Source: Verrucomicrobiota bacterium (GTDB lineage: Bacteria; Verrucomicrobiota; Verrucomicrobiia; Verrucomicrobiales; Verrucomicrobiaceae). Taken from it: 64,000 bases of DNA. The notes under the pieces were generated by a model. It was not told the DNA's origin. It made no database searches and saw only the letters and a program-made list of their open reading frames with translations. This document shows, in pieces, positions 8,189 through 15,282 of the stretch (its first letter is position 1; each line of letters opens with the position of its first letter). Both the position numbers and the translations under genes were made by a program. The stretch covers positions 62,001 to 126,000 of the forward strand of contig JAFLEI010000010.1 of the NCBI GenBank assembly GCA_017301975.1, in the 5' to 3' direction.

Positions 8189-8881
8189 TTACTTCTTGGC
8201 TTCAGCGGTCGCGATGATGACGGGGTCGATCAGCTTCTGCAGGATGATGCGGATGGAGCGGATGGCGTCGTCGTTGGCGGCGATCGGGTAGTCGATGATG
8301 TTCGGGTCGGCGTTCGTGTCCACGAGGGCGACGATCGGGATCTTCAGACGGCGGGACTCATGAACGGCGATGTGCTCGCGGGCGGAGTCAACGATGACGA
8401 CGGCGTCAGGGATCTTGCCCATGTGACGGATGCCGCGAAGGTTACGCTCGAGCTTGATGCGCTCGCGGTTGAGGCCGGCGAGCTCCTTCTTGGACATGAG
8501 CTTGAACTCAGGCTTGCTCTCGATTTCTTCGAGGTAGTTGAGACGGGCGATGCTCTTCTTGATCGTCTCCATGTTGGTGAGCGTGCCGCCCAGCCAGCGA
8601 TGATTGACGTAGAACTGACCGCAAGCTTCGGAGGCCTGCTTGACGGCTTCCTGAGCCTGGCGTTTGCAGCCAACGAAGAGGATTTTTTTGCCACGGCGGG
8701 CGAGGTCGGCCAGGAATTCAGCAGCGGTGTCGATCTGCTTGACGGTTTCCTCGATGTTGAGGATGTGAATCTGGTTTTTGGTGCCCATGATGAAATTCTT
8801 CATCTTGGGGTTCCAGCGCTTGGTTTGATGTCCGAAATGGACTCCGGCTTCGACGAGTTCGGCGAGGATCTGTGTTGACAT
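8189..8881 (-). CDS. rpsB: 30S ribosomal protein S2
   Basis: This 230-residue small-subunit protein contains the S2 hallmarks LVEAGVHFGHQTKRWNPKM near the N-terminus, YVNHRWLGGTLTN in the middle, and PDAVVIVDS, VALVDTNADP and PIAANDDAIRS toward the end. The ATG at 8881 begins the standard MSTQILAELVEAG start. A GTG 33 bases upstream is in frame, but it would put part of a leader hairpin inside the coding sequence, so it is rejected. Expression is probably controlled through the structured 232-base leader. Confidence 0.96.
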   Translation of the reverse strand: MSTQILAELVEAGVHFGHQTKRWNPKMKNFIMGTKNQIHILNIEETVKQIDTAAEFLADLARRGKKILFVGCKRQAQEAVKQASEACGQFYVNHRWLGGTLTNMETIKKSIARLNYLEEIESKPEFKLMSKKELAGLNRERIKLERNLRGIRHMGKIPDAVVIVDSAREHIAVHESRRLKIPIVALVDTNADPNIIDYPIAANDDAIRSIRIILQKLIDPVIIATAEAKK

Positions 8882-8913
8882 GTATTTGGTATCTAGGGTG
8901 CCTGTCTTCCGCA

Positions 8914-8931
8914 CGTTTTGGGGACAAAACG
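8914..8931 (-). promoter_or_regulatory. Leader hairpin close to rpsB start
   Basis: CGTTTTG and CAAAACG are perfect 7-base arms around a GGGA (minus strand TCCC) loop, 33 bases before the rpsB ATG. No T-tract follows on the minus strand, so it is not a terminator. Bacterial rpsB leaders often bind S2 for feedback control; whether this hairpin does so is inference. Confidence 0.4.
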
Positions 8932-8960
8932 CTCAGCCACAAGGACTGATCCGGTCGAAC

Positions 8961-8979
8961 GGGCTTCGGGTTGAAGCCC
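8961..8979 (-). promoter_or_regulatory. Second leader hairpin upstream of rpsB
   Basis: GGGCTTC and GAAGCCC are perfect 7-base arms around a 5-base loop, about 30 bases upstream of the first leader hairpin and 80 bases before the rpsB start. Two stable stems in tandem suggest a folded 5' leader. It could also be a weak plus-strand terminator, since TTT follows on that strand, but no plus-strand gene is there. Confidence 0.4.
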
Positions 8980-9017
8980 TTTGGCCTGACCAACATGGCC
9001 CGGCAAAAGGGGGCGCG

Positions 9018-9045
9018 ATGTTACCGGCATCCCCTGCGACGGCAA
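9018..9045 (-). promoter_or_regulatory. Candidate sigma70-type promoter for rpsB-tsf
   Basis: On the minus strand TTGCCG (9045-9040) is separated by 16 bases from TAACAT (9023-9018). Each hexamer matches consensus at four of six positions. The place fits: it would give a leader of about 130 bases that includes both hairpins. The match is moderate and no other evidence is available. Confidence 0.3.
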
Positions 9046-9113
9046 GCGGTTTTTCTCCTGCGGAATCGTCACACAGGGAGGTGGCACATGATCAAAGGCA
9101 AGAATGGAGCCGC

Positions 9114-12100
9114 CTAGGCCCGCCTGCGGCGCAAACACAGGGGGAGGACGCCAAGCAGGAGGAGCAGGGCACGGGCGGGCTCAGGAATGACGACGACGGT
9201 CAGCGATCCGCTGCCGCTGAAGTCGAGTATCTGCCAGGTGAGGCCGTAGGTGCTGAGGTCGGGGAGATCCAGATTGCCCTCGTTGCCGATGTTGGCCCCC
9301 GTTCGGTTGTTGGTGCCCACGCTGAAAACGGAAGTCGTGCCTGTGTCGAGCACCCCGTTCCAGTCCAGCAGGATGAAGGTGTCGCCCAAGGTGGGATTAT
9401 AGGTGTCGCCATTCACCACGATATTGCTGCTGCCATTGAGGGTGAGTGCGCCCCCTATGAGGATTTTGTCAGAGGCGAGGGTGGAGGTTGTGCTGGAACC
9501 TGTGATCTGGAGTTCCACCACGGTGGTAGCGGTGACCGGCGTGAAAATAAGATCGCCGGTAGTGAGGGTGCCAACCGCCGTGCCGCCATTGTCGCCAGGA
9601 CGGACCGTACCCTGAGTGATGGTGGTGGAGCCTTGAACCTGACCGGTACCAGAAAGCACCGCCGTTGAGCCATTAACAACCACTTGGCCTGCACCGGTCT
9701 GGCCGATGCTGGAGACGCCCACTTGAAGATTGCCTGCTGAGACGGTGGTGGTGCCCGTTTCTGTGCTGGTGCCGCTGAGCACGAGGGTGCCTGCGCCGGT
9801 TTTGGTCAAAGCCCCGTCTCCGCTGACCGAGCCACTGACGGTCAGGGTCTGGCCGGAGGCAACGTCCAGCGTCCCGCCGTTGCTGCCGACTGTGATGTTC
9901 CGCTGGGCGCTGCCGCCGTTGTCGAGCGACACCGAAGCGGTGGCGGAAAGGGTGCCACCATTGAGATTAACCGCAGCCCCTGTGGCGACGGCCCCTAGAT
10001 TGGCGTTGCTGCTGATGCTGGTAACGCCGCCATTGAGGTACGTGGCCCCGGTGTAATCATTGGTGCCGGTGAGGATCAACTGACCGCCGCCACTTTTGGT
10101 GAGGCCGACGGCTCCGGTCAGGGTGGCAGCCACGGTGAGAGCGCCGCCGGTGGTGGTGTTGTTCTGGATGATGATGATGTCCTGGCCGTTGCCAGAAGTG
10201 AGGGAGCCACCGGTGATGAGGGTGGCATGGGCACCGACGTTTGAAGTGACGAGAATGCCGCCGCTGCCGATGATGTGAGTGCCGTTGAGCGTGAGCGTCG
10301 GGGTGGTGATGGCGTTGTTGAAGCGGATGCTGCCAACGGTGACGTCGGAGTTGAGGGTGACGCTGGCAGTGAGGTCGAGATTGGTGGCCGCGGTGGTGGC
10401 GGCGGTATTGCTGTAGGCCCCGGCGGCGAGAAAAGTGATCTGGCCATTTTTAAAGGTGGCCCAATCAGTAGCATTGGTTTGGGTGGCACCGCCATTGGTA
10501 GCATTGCCACTGATGGTCAGAAAGGTGGCATAGCCGCCGATGATGCCGGACGCCGTATTCGTGCCGGTGACCGAAATGCCGGAAGTGCCGCTGCCGTTGG
10601 CGCTGAGGGCCACGGTGCCGCCGGTTTCACGGGTGATCGCCCCCAGGGTCAGCAGCATCACACCTCCACCTACGCGGGTTTGATTCACCACGGACGATCC
10701 CGCGCGGATGGTCACTCCGTTCAGAGTCTGAGAGTTTGGCCCCGAGGTGTTCTGCTGCTGAAAAAACATGCCGCCACCGAGGATGAGCGCAGAGCCGGAG
10801 GCAATGATGTTGCTGACCGGTGTACCCGTGTCGAAGAGAATCCTCAAAGTTCCGCCAATTACCGTCGTTGCCCCAGTGTAAGTCTGGGCGGCGCTGAATG
10901 TCTGAATTCCTGCGCCCACCTTGGTGAGGGAGCCGGCTCCACTCAGGACGCCGGAATAGGTTTGTGAAGTGCCGTTGTTTCCTATGAGGAGTGTCACAGC
11001 GCCGGAGGCGTTGTCGGTGAGCGCGAGATCGGTCGTGCCACTAAGGCCGCCGAAGGTGAAGGTGTGGCTGGTGACGGATGAATCGAAGACGAGACCGGTA
11101 CCGCCCGTGGTGACGGTGCTGCCCTGCAAGGCTAGGCTGTGGGCTAGGACGAGACTGCCTGAGGTGACCGTGGTGGCTCCGGTGAACGTGTTGACTCCCG
11201 ACAGGGTAAGGACGGAATCTGCCGCGCCATTGAGGGTCAGAGCCAGCGCGCCCGTGCCGCCATTGCGCAAGGTGCCTGCATAGGTGTTTGAGGTGCCGGC
11301 TGCGAGAGCAATTGTGAGGGTCGCGGCGGTGGTGGAACCGTTTTCCACGGTGGCGGAGCCAGGAGCGGGGCCGTTCGTGCTCAATCCAGCGAGGGTGAGA
11401 TTGTTGCCGTTGAGCTGGAACTTCGTGCCGGAGGTGGCGGCCGCGCCAAAGACGAGCGCGCCGTTGGCAGTGCCGTAGGCGGCATTGGAACCGGGCGTGT
11501 TCAGCGACAGGACCCCGCCTGCGTTGATGGTGAGAGGCCCCCCAAAATTGATGGTGGCCGTTCCGGTAGTGCCGCCATTGCTCTGGGCAGAAAGGAAGGC
11601 GTGCGTGCCGGCGGAGACAATGATCGCATTCGTCAGGGTGAGCGTGCTGCCACGGGCGACGCTCCCCTGAAGTGTGCCACCGGTGAGGATGAGGCCGTTG
11701 GTGATGGTGCTGGCTGCGGCAAGAGTCAGGGTGCCACTGCTGACACTGACGTCGGAAAGCGTGAACGCGGAGGCCAGAGTTTGCTGGGCGCCTGCCACGA
11801 TCAGCCTGCCACCGCCACTGAAGGTGCCGCTATAGGTCTGGGTACCGCCTGTTAAAGTGAGCGCCTGGCCGGAGGCAAGGTTCACCACGCTGAACGCCGC
11901 AGTCCCACCGCTCAGCGCACCGATGGTTTCGCTGCCCTGGACATCCAGAGTGTTGGTGGATGATCCGGTACTCATGGCGACAAGGGCAGTGTCCGCGAGG
12001 GCAGAACCACCGCTGATCTGGAGGATGGCGCTGTTGACGGTGGTGGTTCCTGCGTAGGTGTTCACTCCTGAAAACGCCATGATGCCGGAACCGCCGATGG

Positions 12101-12902
12101 TCACACCGCCGGCACCGGAAATGTTTCCGCTGATGACAAAGGTGCTGGTGGAATCGAATGCGCTGAGAGTCGCAATCTTGCCGCTGGCAATCGTGATGTT
12201 CCCCAGCCAGTTGACCGTCTTTTGAGCGAAGTTGGTGTTGAGGCCGCTGGAGTTGACGAAATTCAGCGTGGTGCCGGCGGCGTAGTCGTAATTGGTGTTC
12301 CCGCCTGTGTTCTGCCGGATGTCGAGGCCACCGCTGTTGATGTTGATGGTGGCAAGGCCGTTCAAGGCTCCGCTGTTTTCCAGCAGGGTTGCGTTGGAGG
12401 TGTTGATATTGAGGGTGCCGCCGCCGGAAAAGGAGGAGTTGTTCAGCCAAATACGGGTGCCGGTCATCGTCACCGTGCCGGTGGTAATGAGAGCGGTGGA
12501 CAGGGTGGGAATCAAACTGCCGGCGGCATTGTTGATGATGGCTCCATCGCTGAGCGTGATTGAGGTGCCACCGCTGATTGTGACCGCGCCTTCTTCGAAA
12601 TAGAGGCCATGAGCGGACTGCGCGCCGCTGACAGTGATGGTCCCGGCCGTGCCGTTGGTGCCTGCGGAGAAGTGCAGGTCGTTGGTGCCATCGGTGGTGC
12701 TCTGGAAGGTGTTGGTGAGACCGGCTGGATCGGTGTTCCAAAAGAGGCTGGTGCCCCAGGTGCCCGTGGCGGCTCCAGAACCGTCAGAGGTGCCGTTGGT
12801 GTCCCAATAGAGGTCGTTGGCGGCGTGCAGGCCGACATTGGAGAAGGACATCGCCAGCAGACAGATGGCTGCGGTGGTGGTTGGCGCAAAGCAGCGATTC
12901 AT
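9114..12902 (-). CDS. Autotransporter-associated beta-strand repeat protein with PEP-CTERM sorting signal
   Basis: This is a 1262-residue secreted protein. The ATG at 12902 starts a signal peptide, MNRCFAPTTTAAICLLAMSF, ending near GLHA; an in-frame TTG at 12989 is less likely. The body is Gly/Thr/Ser/Asn-rich with many imperfect repeats of the type SGVNTYAGTTTV, TGTNDYTGATYL and GAGTLVLSGTSTETG, matching the beta-helical repeat found in verrucomicrobial and planctomycete surface proteins. The C-terminus is PEPARALLLLLGVLPL then RRRR, a PEP-CTERM tripartite signal cleaved by exosortase. No C-terminal barrel is present, so surface delivery is expected through the exosortase pathway. Long open frames on the other strand are composition artefacts. 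Confidence 0.9.
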   Translation of the reverse strand: MNRCFAPTTTAAICLLAMSFSNVGLHAANDLYWDTNGTSDGSGAATGTWGTSLFWNTDPAGLTNTFQSTTDGTNDLHFSAGTNGTAGTITVSGAQSAHGLYFEEGAVTISGGTSITLSDGAIINNAAGSLIPTLSTALITTGTVTMTGTRIWLNNSSFSGGGTLNINTSNATLLENSGALNGLATININSGGLDIRQNTGGNTNYDYAAGTTLNFVNSSGLNTNFAQKTVNWLGNITIASGKIATLSAFDSTSTFVISGNISGAGGVTIGGSGIMAFSGVNTYAGTTTVNSAILQISGGSALADTALVAMSTGSSTNTLDVQGSETIGALSGGTAAFSVVNLASGQALTLTGGTQTYSGTFSGGGRLIVAGAQQTLASAFTLSDVSVSSGTLTLAAASTITNGLILTGGTLQGSVARGSTLTLTNAIIVSAGTHAFLSAQSNGGTTGTATINFGGPLTINAGGVLSLNTPGSNAAYGTANGALVFGAAATSGTKFQLNGNNLTLAGLSTNGPAPGSATVENGSTTAATLTIALAAGTSNTYAGTLRNGGTGALALTLNGAADSVLTLSGVNTFTGATTVTSGSLVLAHSLALQGSTVTTGGTGLVFDSSVTSHTFTFGGLSGTTDLALTDNASGAVTLLIGNNGTSQTYSGVLSGAGSLTKVGAGIQTFSAAQTYTGATTVIGGTLRILFDTGTPVSNIIASGSALILGGGMFFQQQNTSGPNSQTLNGVTIRAGSSVVNQTRVGGGVMLLTLGAITRETGGTVALSANGSGTSGISVTGTNTASGIIGGYATFLTISGNATNGGATQTNATDWATFKNGQITFLAAGAYSNTAATTAATNLDLTASVTLNSDVTVGSIRFNNAITTPTLTLNGTHIIGSGGILVTSNVGAHATLITGGSLTSGNGQDIIIIQNNTTTGGALTVAATLTGAVGLTKSGGGQLILTGTNDYTGATYLNGGVTSISSNANLGAVATGAAVNLNGGTLSATASVSLDNGGSAQRNITVGSNGGTLDVASGQTLTVSGSVSGDGALTKTGAGTLVLSGTSTETGTTTVSAGNLQVGVSSIGQTGAGQVVVNGSTAVLSGTGQVQGSTTITQGTVRPGDNGGTAVGTLTTGDLIFTPVTATTVVELQITGSSTTSTLASDKILIGGALTLNGSSNIVVNGDTYNPTLGDTFILLDWNGVLDTGTTSVFSVGTNNRTGANIGNEGNLDLPDLSTYGLTWQILDFSGSGSLTVVVIPEPARALLLLLGVLPLCLRRRRA

Positions 12903-13007
12903 CCAATGATGCAGCCATGAGGCTGCGGCGTGAGCCAGGATGAATGAAGATGAAAAGCGTGGTGCAGCAGGGGGAGTGGCAGCTTTCAAATCGACAAGGT
13001 TTTTTTA

Positions 13008-13023
13008 CCAGACATGCGTCTGG
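13008..13023 (-). promoter_or_regulatory. Hairpin upstream of the PEP-CTERM protein gene
   Basis: CCAGAC and GTCTGG are perfect 6-base arms around ATGC, about 105 bases before the chosen start of the repeat protein. On the minus strand it is followed by TAAAAAAA, not by a T-tract, so it is not a terminator for the pseudouridine synthase upstream. It may be an operator or a leader stem. Confidence 0.25.
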
Positions 13024-13146
13024 GAGGGGCGAAGGGAGAACTTTGCATACACCATCCAGGAGGTGTTTTCGACAGCAAAGATGCTGCGAAATCCCAAGGA
13101 AAACGCCATCCACGACAAATCTCTTAAACGCCGCTGGCGGTGGGCA

Positions 13147-14013
13147 TTACACCAGCTTCGCCAAGGCATCCGGAAGCGGTAAAACGAAGTCCATTTTTTC
13201 TTCGGTGGCGGGATGGATGAAGTGGAGTTCGCTGGAGTGAAGGCCCAGGCGGCGCGCCGGATCGGTGGTGGCGCCGTAAGGCTTGTCGCCGACGATGGGA
13301 TGGCCCATGTCGGAGAGATGGACGCGGATCTGATGGCGGCGGCCGGTTTCGAGCTTCAGTTCAACGAGGGTGGTGTGATGCGTGCGCTTGAGCACCTTGA
13401 AATGGGTGACGGCCTCGCGGGTGTCTTCATCCGGCGGAACGCTGCGGACGCGGAGGGAGAACTCCTCATTGAGGTGGCATCGGAGGGTGCCGGAATCGCG
13501 TTTGATGACACCTTCCGTGATGGCGAGGTAGGTTTTGTCAAAACGGTGCCAGTTCTGCTGGAGGATGCGCTTGAAGGGCTCGGTTTTAGCGAAAACAATG
13601 AGGCCGGAGGTGTCGCGGTCCAGGCGGTGGACGATCCAGACGCGGTTGCGGACGTCGGTGCCGCGTACGTGGTCGGTGAGGGCGGCGTAGGCGGTGCGGC
13701 CGCTGCCGGAATCCGTGGCGACAGTGAGCCAGCCTGCGCCTTTGTTGAGGACGATGATGGCCTCGTCCTCATAGATGATGCTGAGGCCGGCAGGCATGGG
13801 CTTGACGTTGGCACGCGGGGCGCGCTCCACCTTGATGGTGATTTTGTCGCCGGGTTTGAGCGGGTGATTGTGGCGGGTGACGGCATGATCATTCACGCGG
13901 ACGCTGCCGAACTTGAGCCACTGCTTGAGACGCGTGCGCTTCATGTCCGGCCAGTTCTCAAAGAGAAAGGGCAGGAGTTCGGAGGCGGCGGTGACGGTGC
14001 GTTGCTCAGGCAT
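13147..14013 (-). CDS. RluA-family 23S rRNA pseudouridine synthase
   Basis: This 288-residue protein has an N-terminal S4 RNA-binding domain (roughly residues 18-75, with TRLKQWLKFGSVRVND) followed by the RluA catalytic domain. The catalytic motif HRLDRDTSGLIVFAKT carries the essential Asp, and GRRHQIRVHL is the later RluA motif. The enzyme isomerises uridine to pseudouridine in rRNA; closest by layout are RluC/RluD. The ATG at 14013 is preferred. The in-frame upstream extension to 14145 overlaps the divergent cytochrome gene and adds no conserved sequence. The target site in rRNA cannot be told from sequence. Confidence 0.9.
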   Translation of the reverse strand: MPEQRTVTAASELLPFLFENWPDMKRTRLKQWLKFGSVRVNDHAVTRHNHPLKPGDKITIKVERAPRANVKPMPAGLSIIYEDEAIIVLNKGAGWLTVATDSGSGRTAYAALTDHVRGTDVRNRVWIVHRLDRDTSGLIVFAKTEPFKRILQQNWHRFDKTYLAITEGVIKRDSGTLRCHLNEEFSLRVRSVPPDEDTREAVTHFKVLKRTHHTTLVELKLETGRRHQIRVHLSDMGHPIVGDKPYGATTDPARRLGLHSSELHFIHPATEEKMDFVLPLPDALAKLV

Positions 14014-14096
14014 GGGGTTCTCATGCCACGGAAAAAAGAAGCTGGCTAAGGAAAAGCGGAATGGCACGTTCCTGCTGAGCTCAAAAACGCGCGCCC

Positions 14097-14669
14097 ATGC
14101 CCCTGCCCCGCCCTTTCCTGATTGTTCCACTCCTGGCTGTTTCATCCGTCTTTGCGGCTGATTTCCAAAAGGACATCCAGCCTATCCTGGAGCGAAACTG
14201 CTATGAGTGCCACAGTGAGAAGACGGGGAAAAAGAAGGGGGGATTCGTGTTCGACGACCTGAAAACCTTCAAAATGGACATCGCTGACAACGATGTGGCG
14301 CAGATTCGTCCGGGGAAACCCTCGGAGAGCCATTTCCTCGAAGTCATCGTCAATGACGGCAAGAACCACATGCCGCCCAATGAGAACCTCTCCAGCGCAG
14401 AGATCAAAAAGATCACGGAGTGGATCACTGAGGGAGCCAGTTTTGACAAGGATGCGCCGAAACTGGCCCCGACTGCCGTCAAAAAATCACTGCCGCCGAT
14501 CATGAGCTGGACCAGCACCGAAGGCAAAACGATCAAGGCGGGGTTTGTGCGGCTTGAGGGAGACACCGTGGTGCTGAGGCTGCCAGCGAACGGAAAAGAG
14601 GCCGCCGTGGCGATGTCCCGGCTGTCCGAGGCGAGCCAAAAACTGGCCCGTGATTGTGCAGCGCCTTGA
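14097..14669 (+). CDS. Exported one-heme cytochrome c domain protein with SHD1 tail
   Basis: This 190-residue protein has a signal peptide ending near VFAAD at residues 19-22. A Planctomycete-type cytochrome c domain follows (FQKDIQPILERNCYECH, heme motif CYECH at 35-39), with the NHMPPNE segment where a distal Met ligand is expected. Residues about 137-185 (SWTSTEGKTIKAGFVRLEGDTVVLRL) look like an SLA1-homology domain 1, a small SH3-like fold often attached to secreted planctomycete and verrucomicrobial proteins. It is monocistronic and ends 2 bases before the convergent YkgJ-type gene. A role in periplasmic electron transfer or a structural role is possible; no partner oxidoreductase is adjacent. 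Confidence 0.8.
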   Translation: MPLPRPFLIVPLLAVSSVFAADFQKDIQPILERNCYECHSEKTGKKKGGFVFDDLKTFKMDIADNDVAQIRPGKPSESHFLEVIVNDGKNHMPPNENLSSAEIKKITEWITEGASFDKDAPKLAPTAVKKSLPPIMSWTSTEGKTIKAGFVRLEGDTVVLRLPANGKEAAVAMSRLSEASQKLARDCAAP

Positions 14670-14671
14670 GG

Positions 14672-15103
14672 TCACATTTCCGCCAGGGCGTCACTGACGG
14701 CAGCTTCGAGGGGGCGTGAGCCGCTGCCGCCAAGGCGCTCGTCGAGAGCTTCGAGACGCTGGATGAGATCGGCGACGTGTTTACGCGGATACATGCCGCC
14801 TGCTTCAGCGCAGAAGTGGGTGCGGCAGCCAAACGGGCGGTTTTTATAGATGGTGCAGCGGCCATCACGACCGAGGAGCGGGCAGGCGCCATCGGGATGA
14901 GGTTTGAGGGCCTTGCGCCCGCTGGCACGAACTCCCTGGGCTGCAAACAAGGCCTCGCCACGGGTGAGCATGGGCGTATGCCCCGCCAGCCGGAAGTGAC
15001 AGCAGCCAGTGCGCATCTCACACTGGCGGGGCAGCGGGCGGCGCTCCAGTTCGGCATAAATGGCCTCCATTTCGTGGCGGTGGTCTGGTTTCGGAGGCTT
15101 CAT
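14672..15103 (-). CDS. YkgJ-type cysteine cluster protein (UPF0153)
   Basis: This small cytoplasmic protein of about 143 residues has a conserved cysteine array: CEMRTGCCHF, then CPLLGRDGRCTIYKNRP, then FGCRTHFC. The pattern fits the YkgJ/CxxCxxCC family, thought to bind zinc or an iron-sulfur cluster; the function is not established. The start is uncertain. ATGs at 15103 and 15121 are both reasonable and neither has a ribosome binding site, while an extension to 15280 would run almost into the divergent kinase-like gene. C-terminal residues (VADLIQRLEALDERLG) form a predicted helix. Confidence 0.8.
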   Translation of the reverse strand: MKPPKPDHRHEMEAIYAELERRPLPRQCEMRTGCCHFRLAGHTPMLTRGEALFAAQGVRASGRKALKPHPDGACPLLGRDGRCTIYKNRPFGCRTHFCAEAGGMYPRKHVADLIQRLEALDERLGGSGSRPLEAAVSDALAEM

Positions 15104-15282
15104 GCGGGGTGCAGTCAGCATGCCTGCGCTGTCATTTGTGGCACGCGATTTTTGCAAAGCCTCATTTTGAGATTTGAGATTTCCCATTCCGCCCCCATCG
15201 TACGCACCCGAGATGCCGCCTTGGTCCCGTTTCAGCGTCATCCGGGGGTCAACTCCCATCCCTAGAGACAACCGAAGCACGC

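Noticed and set aside
8882..8914. GTG start giving rpsB 11 extra residues
   Set aside because: The standard S2 start is at 8881, and the extension falls in the structured leader.
9114..12902. Repeat region considered as tandem DNA repeat or CRISPR
   Set aside because: The repeats are imperfect at DNA level, of variable length and in frame with a protein repeat; there is no spacer structure.
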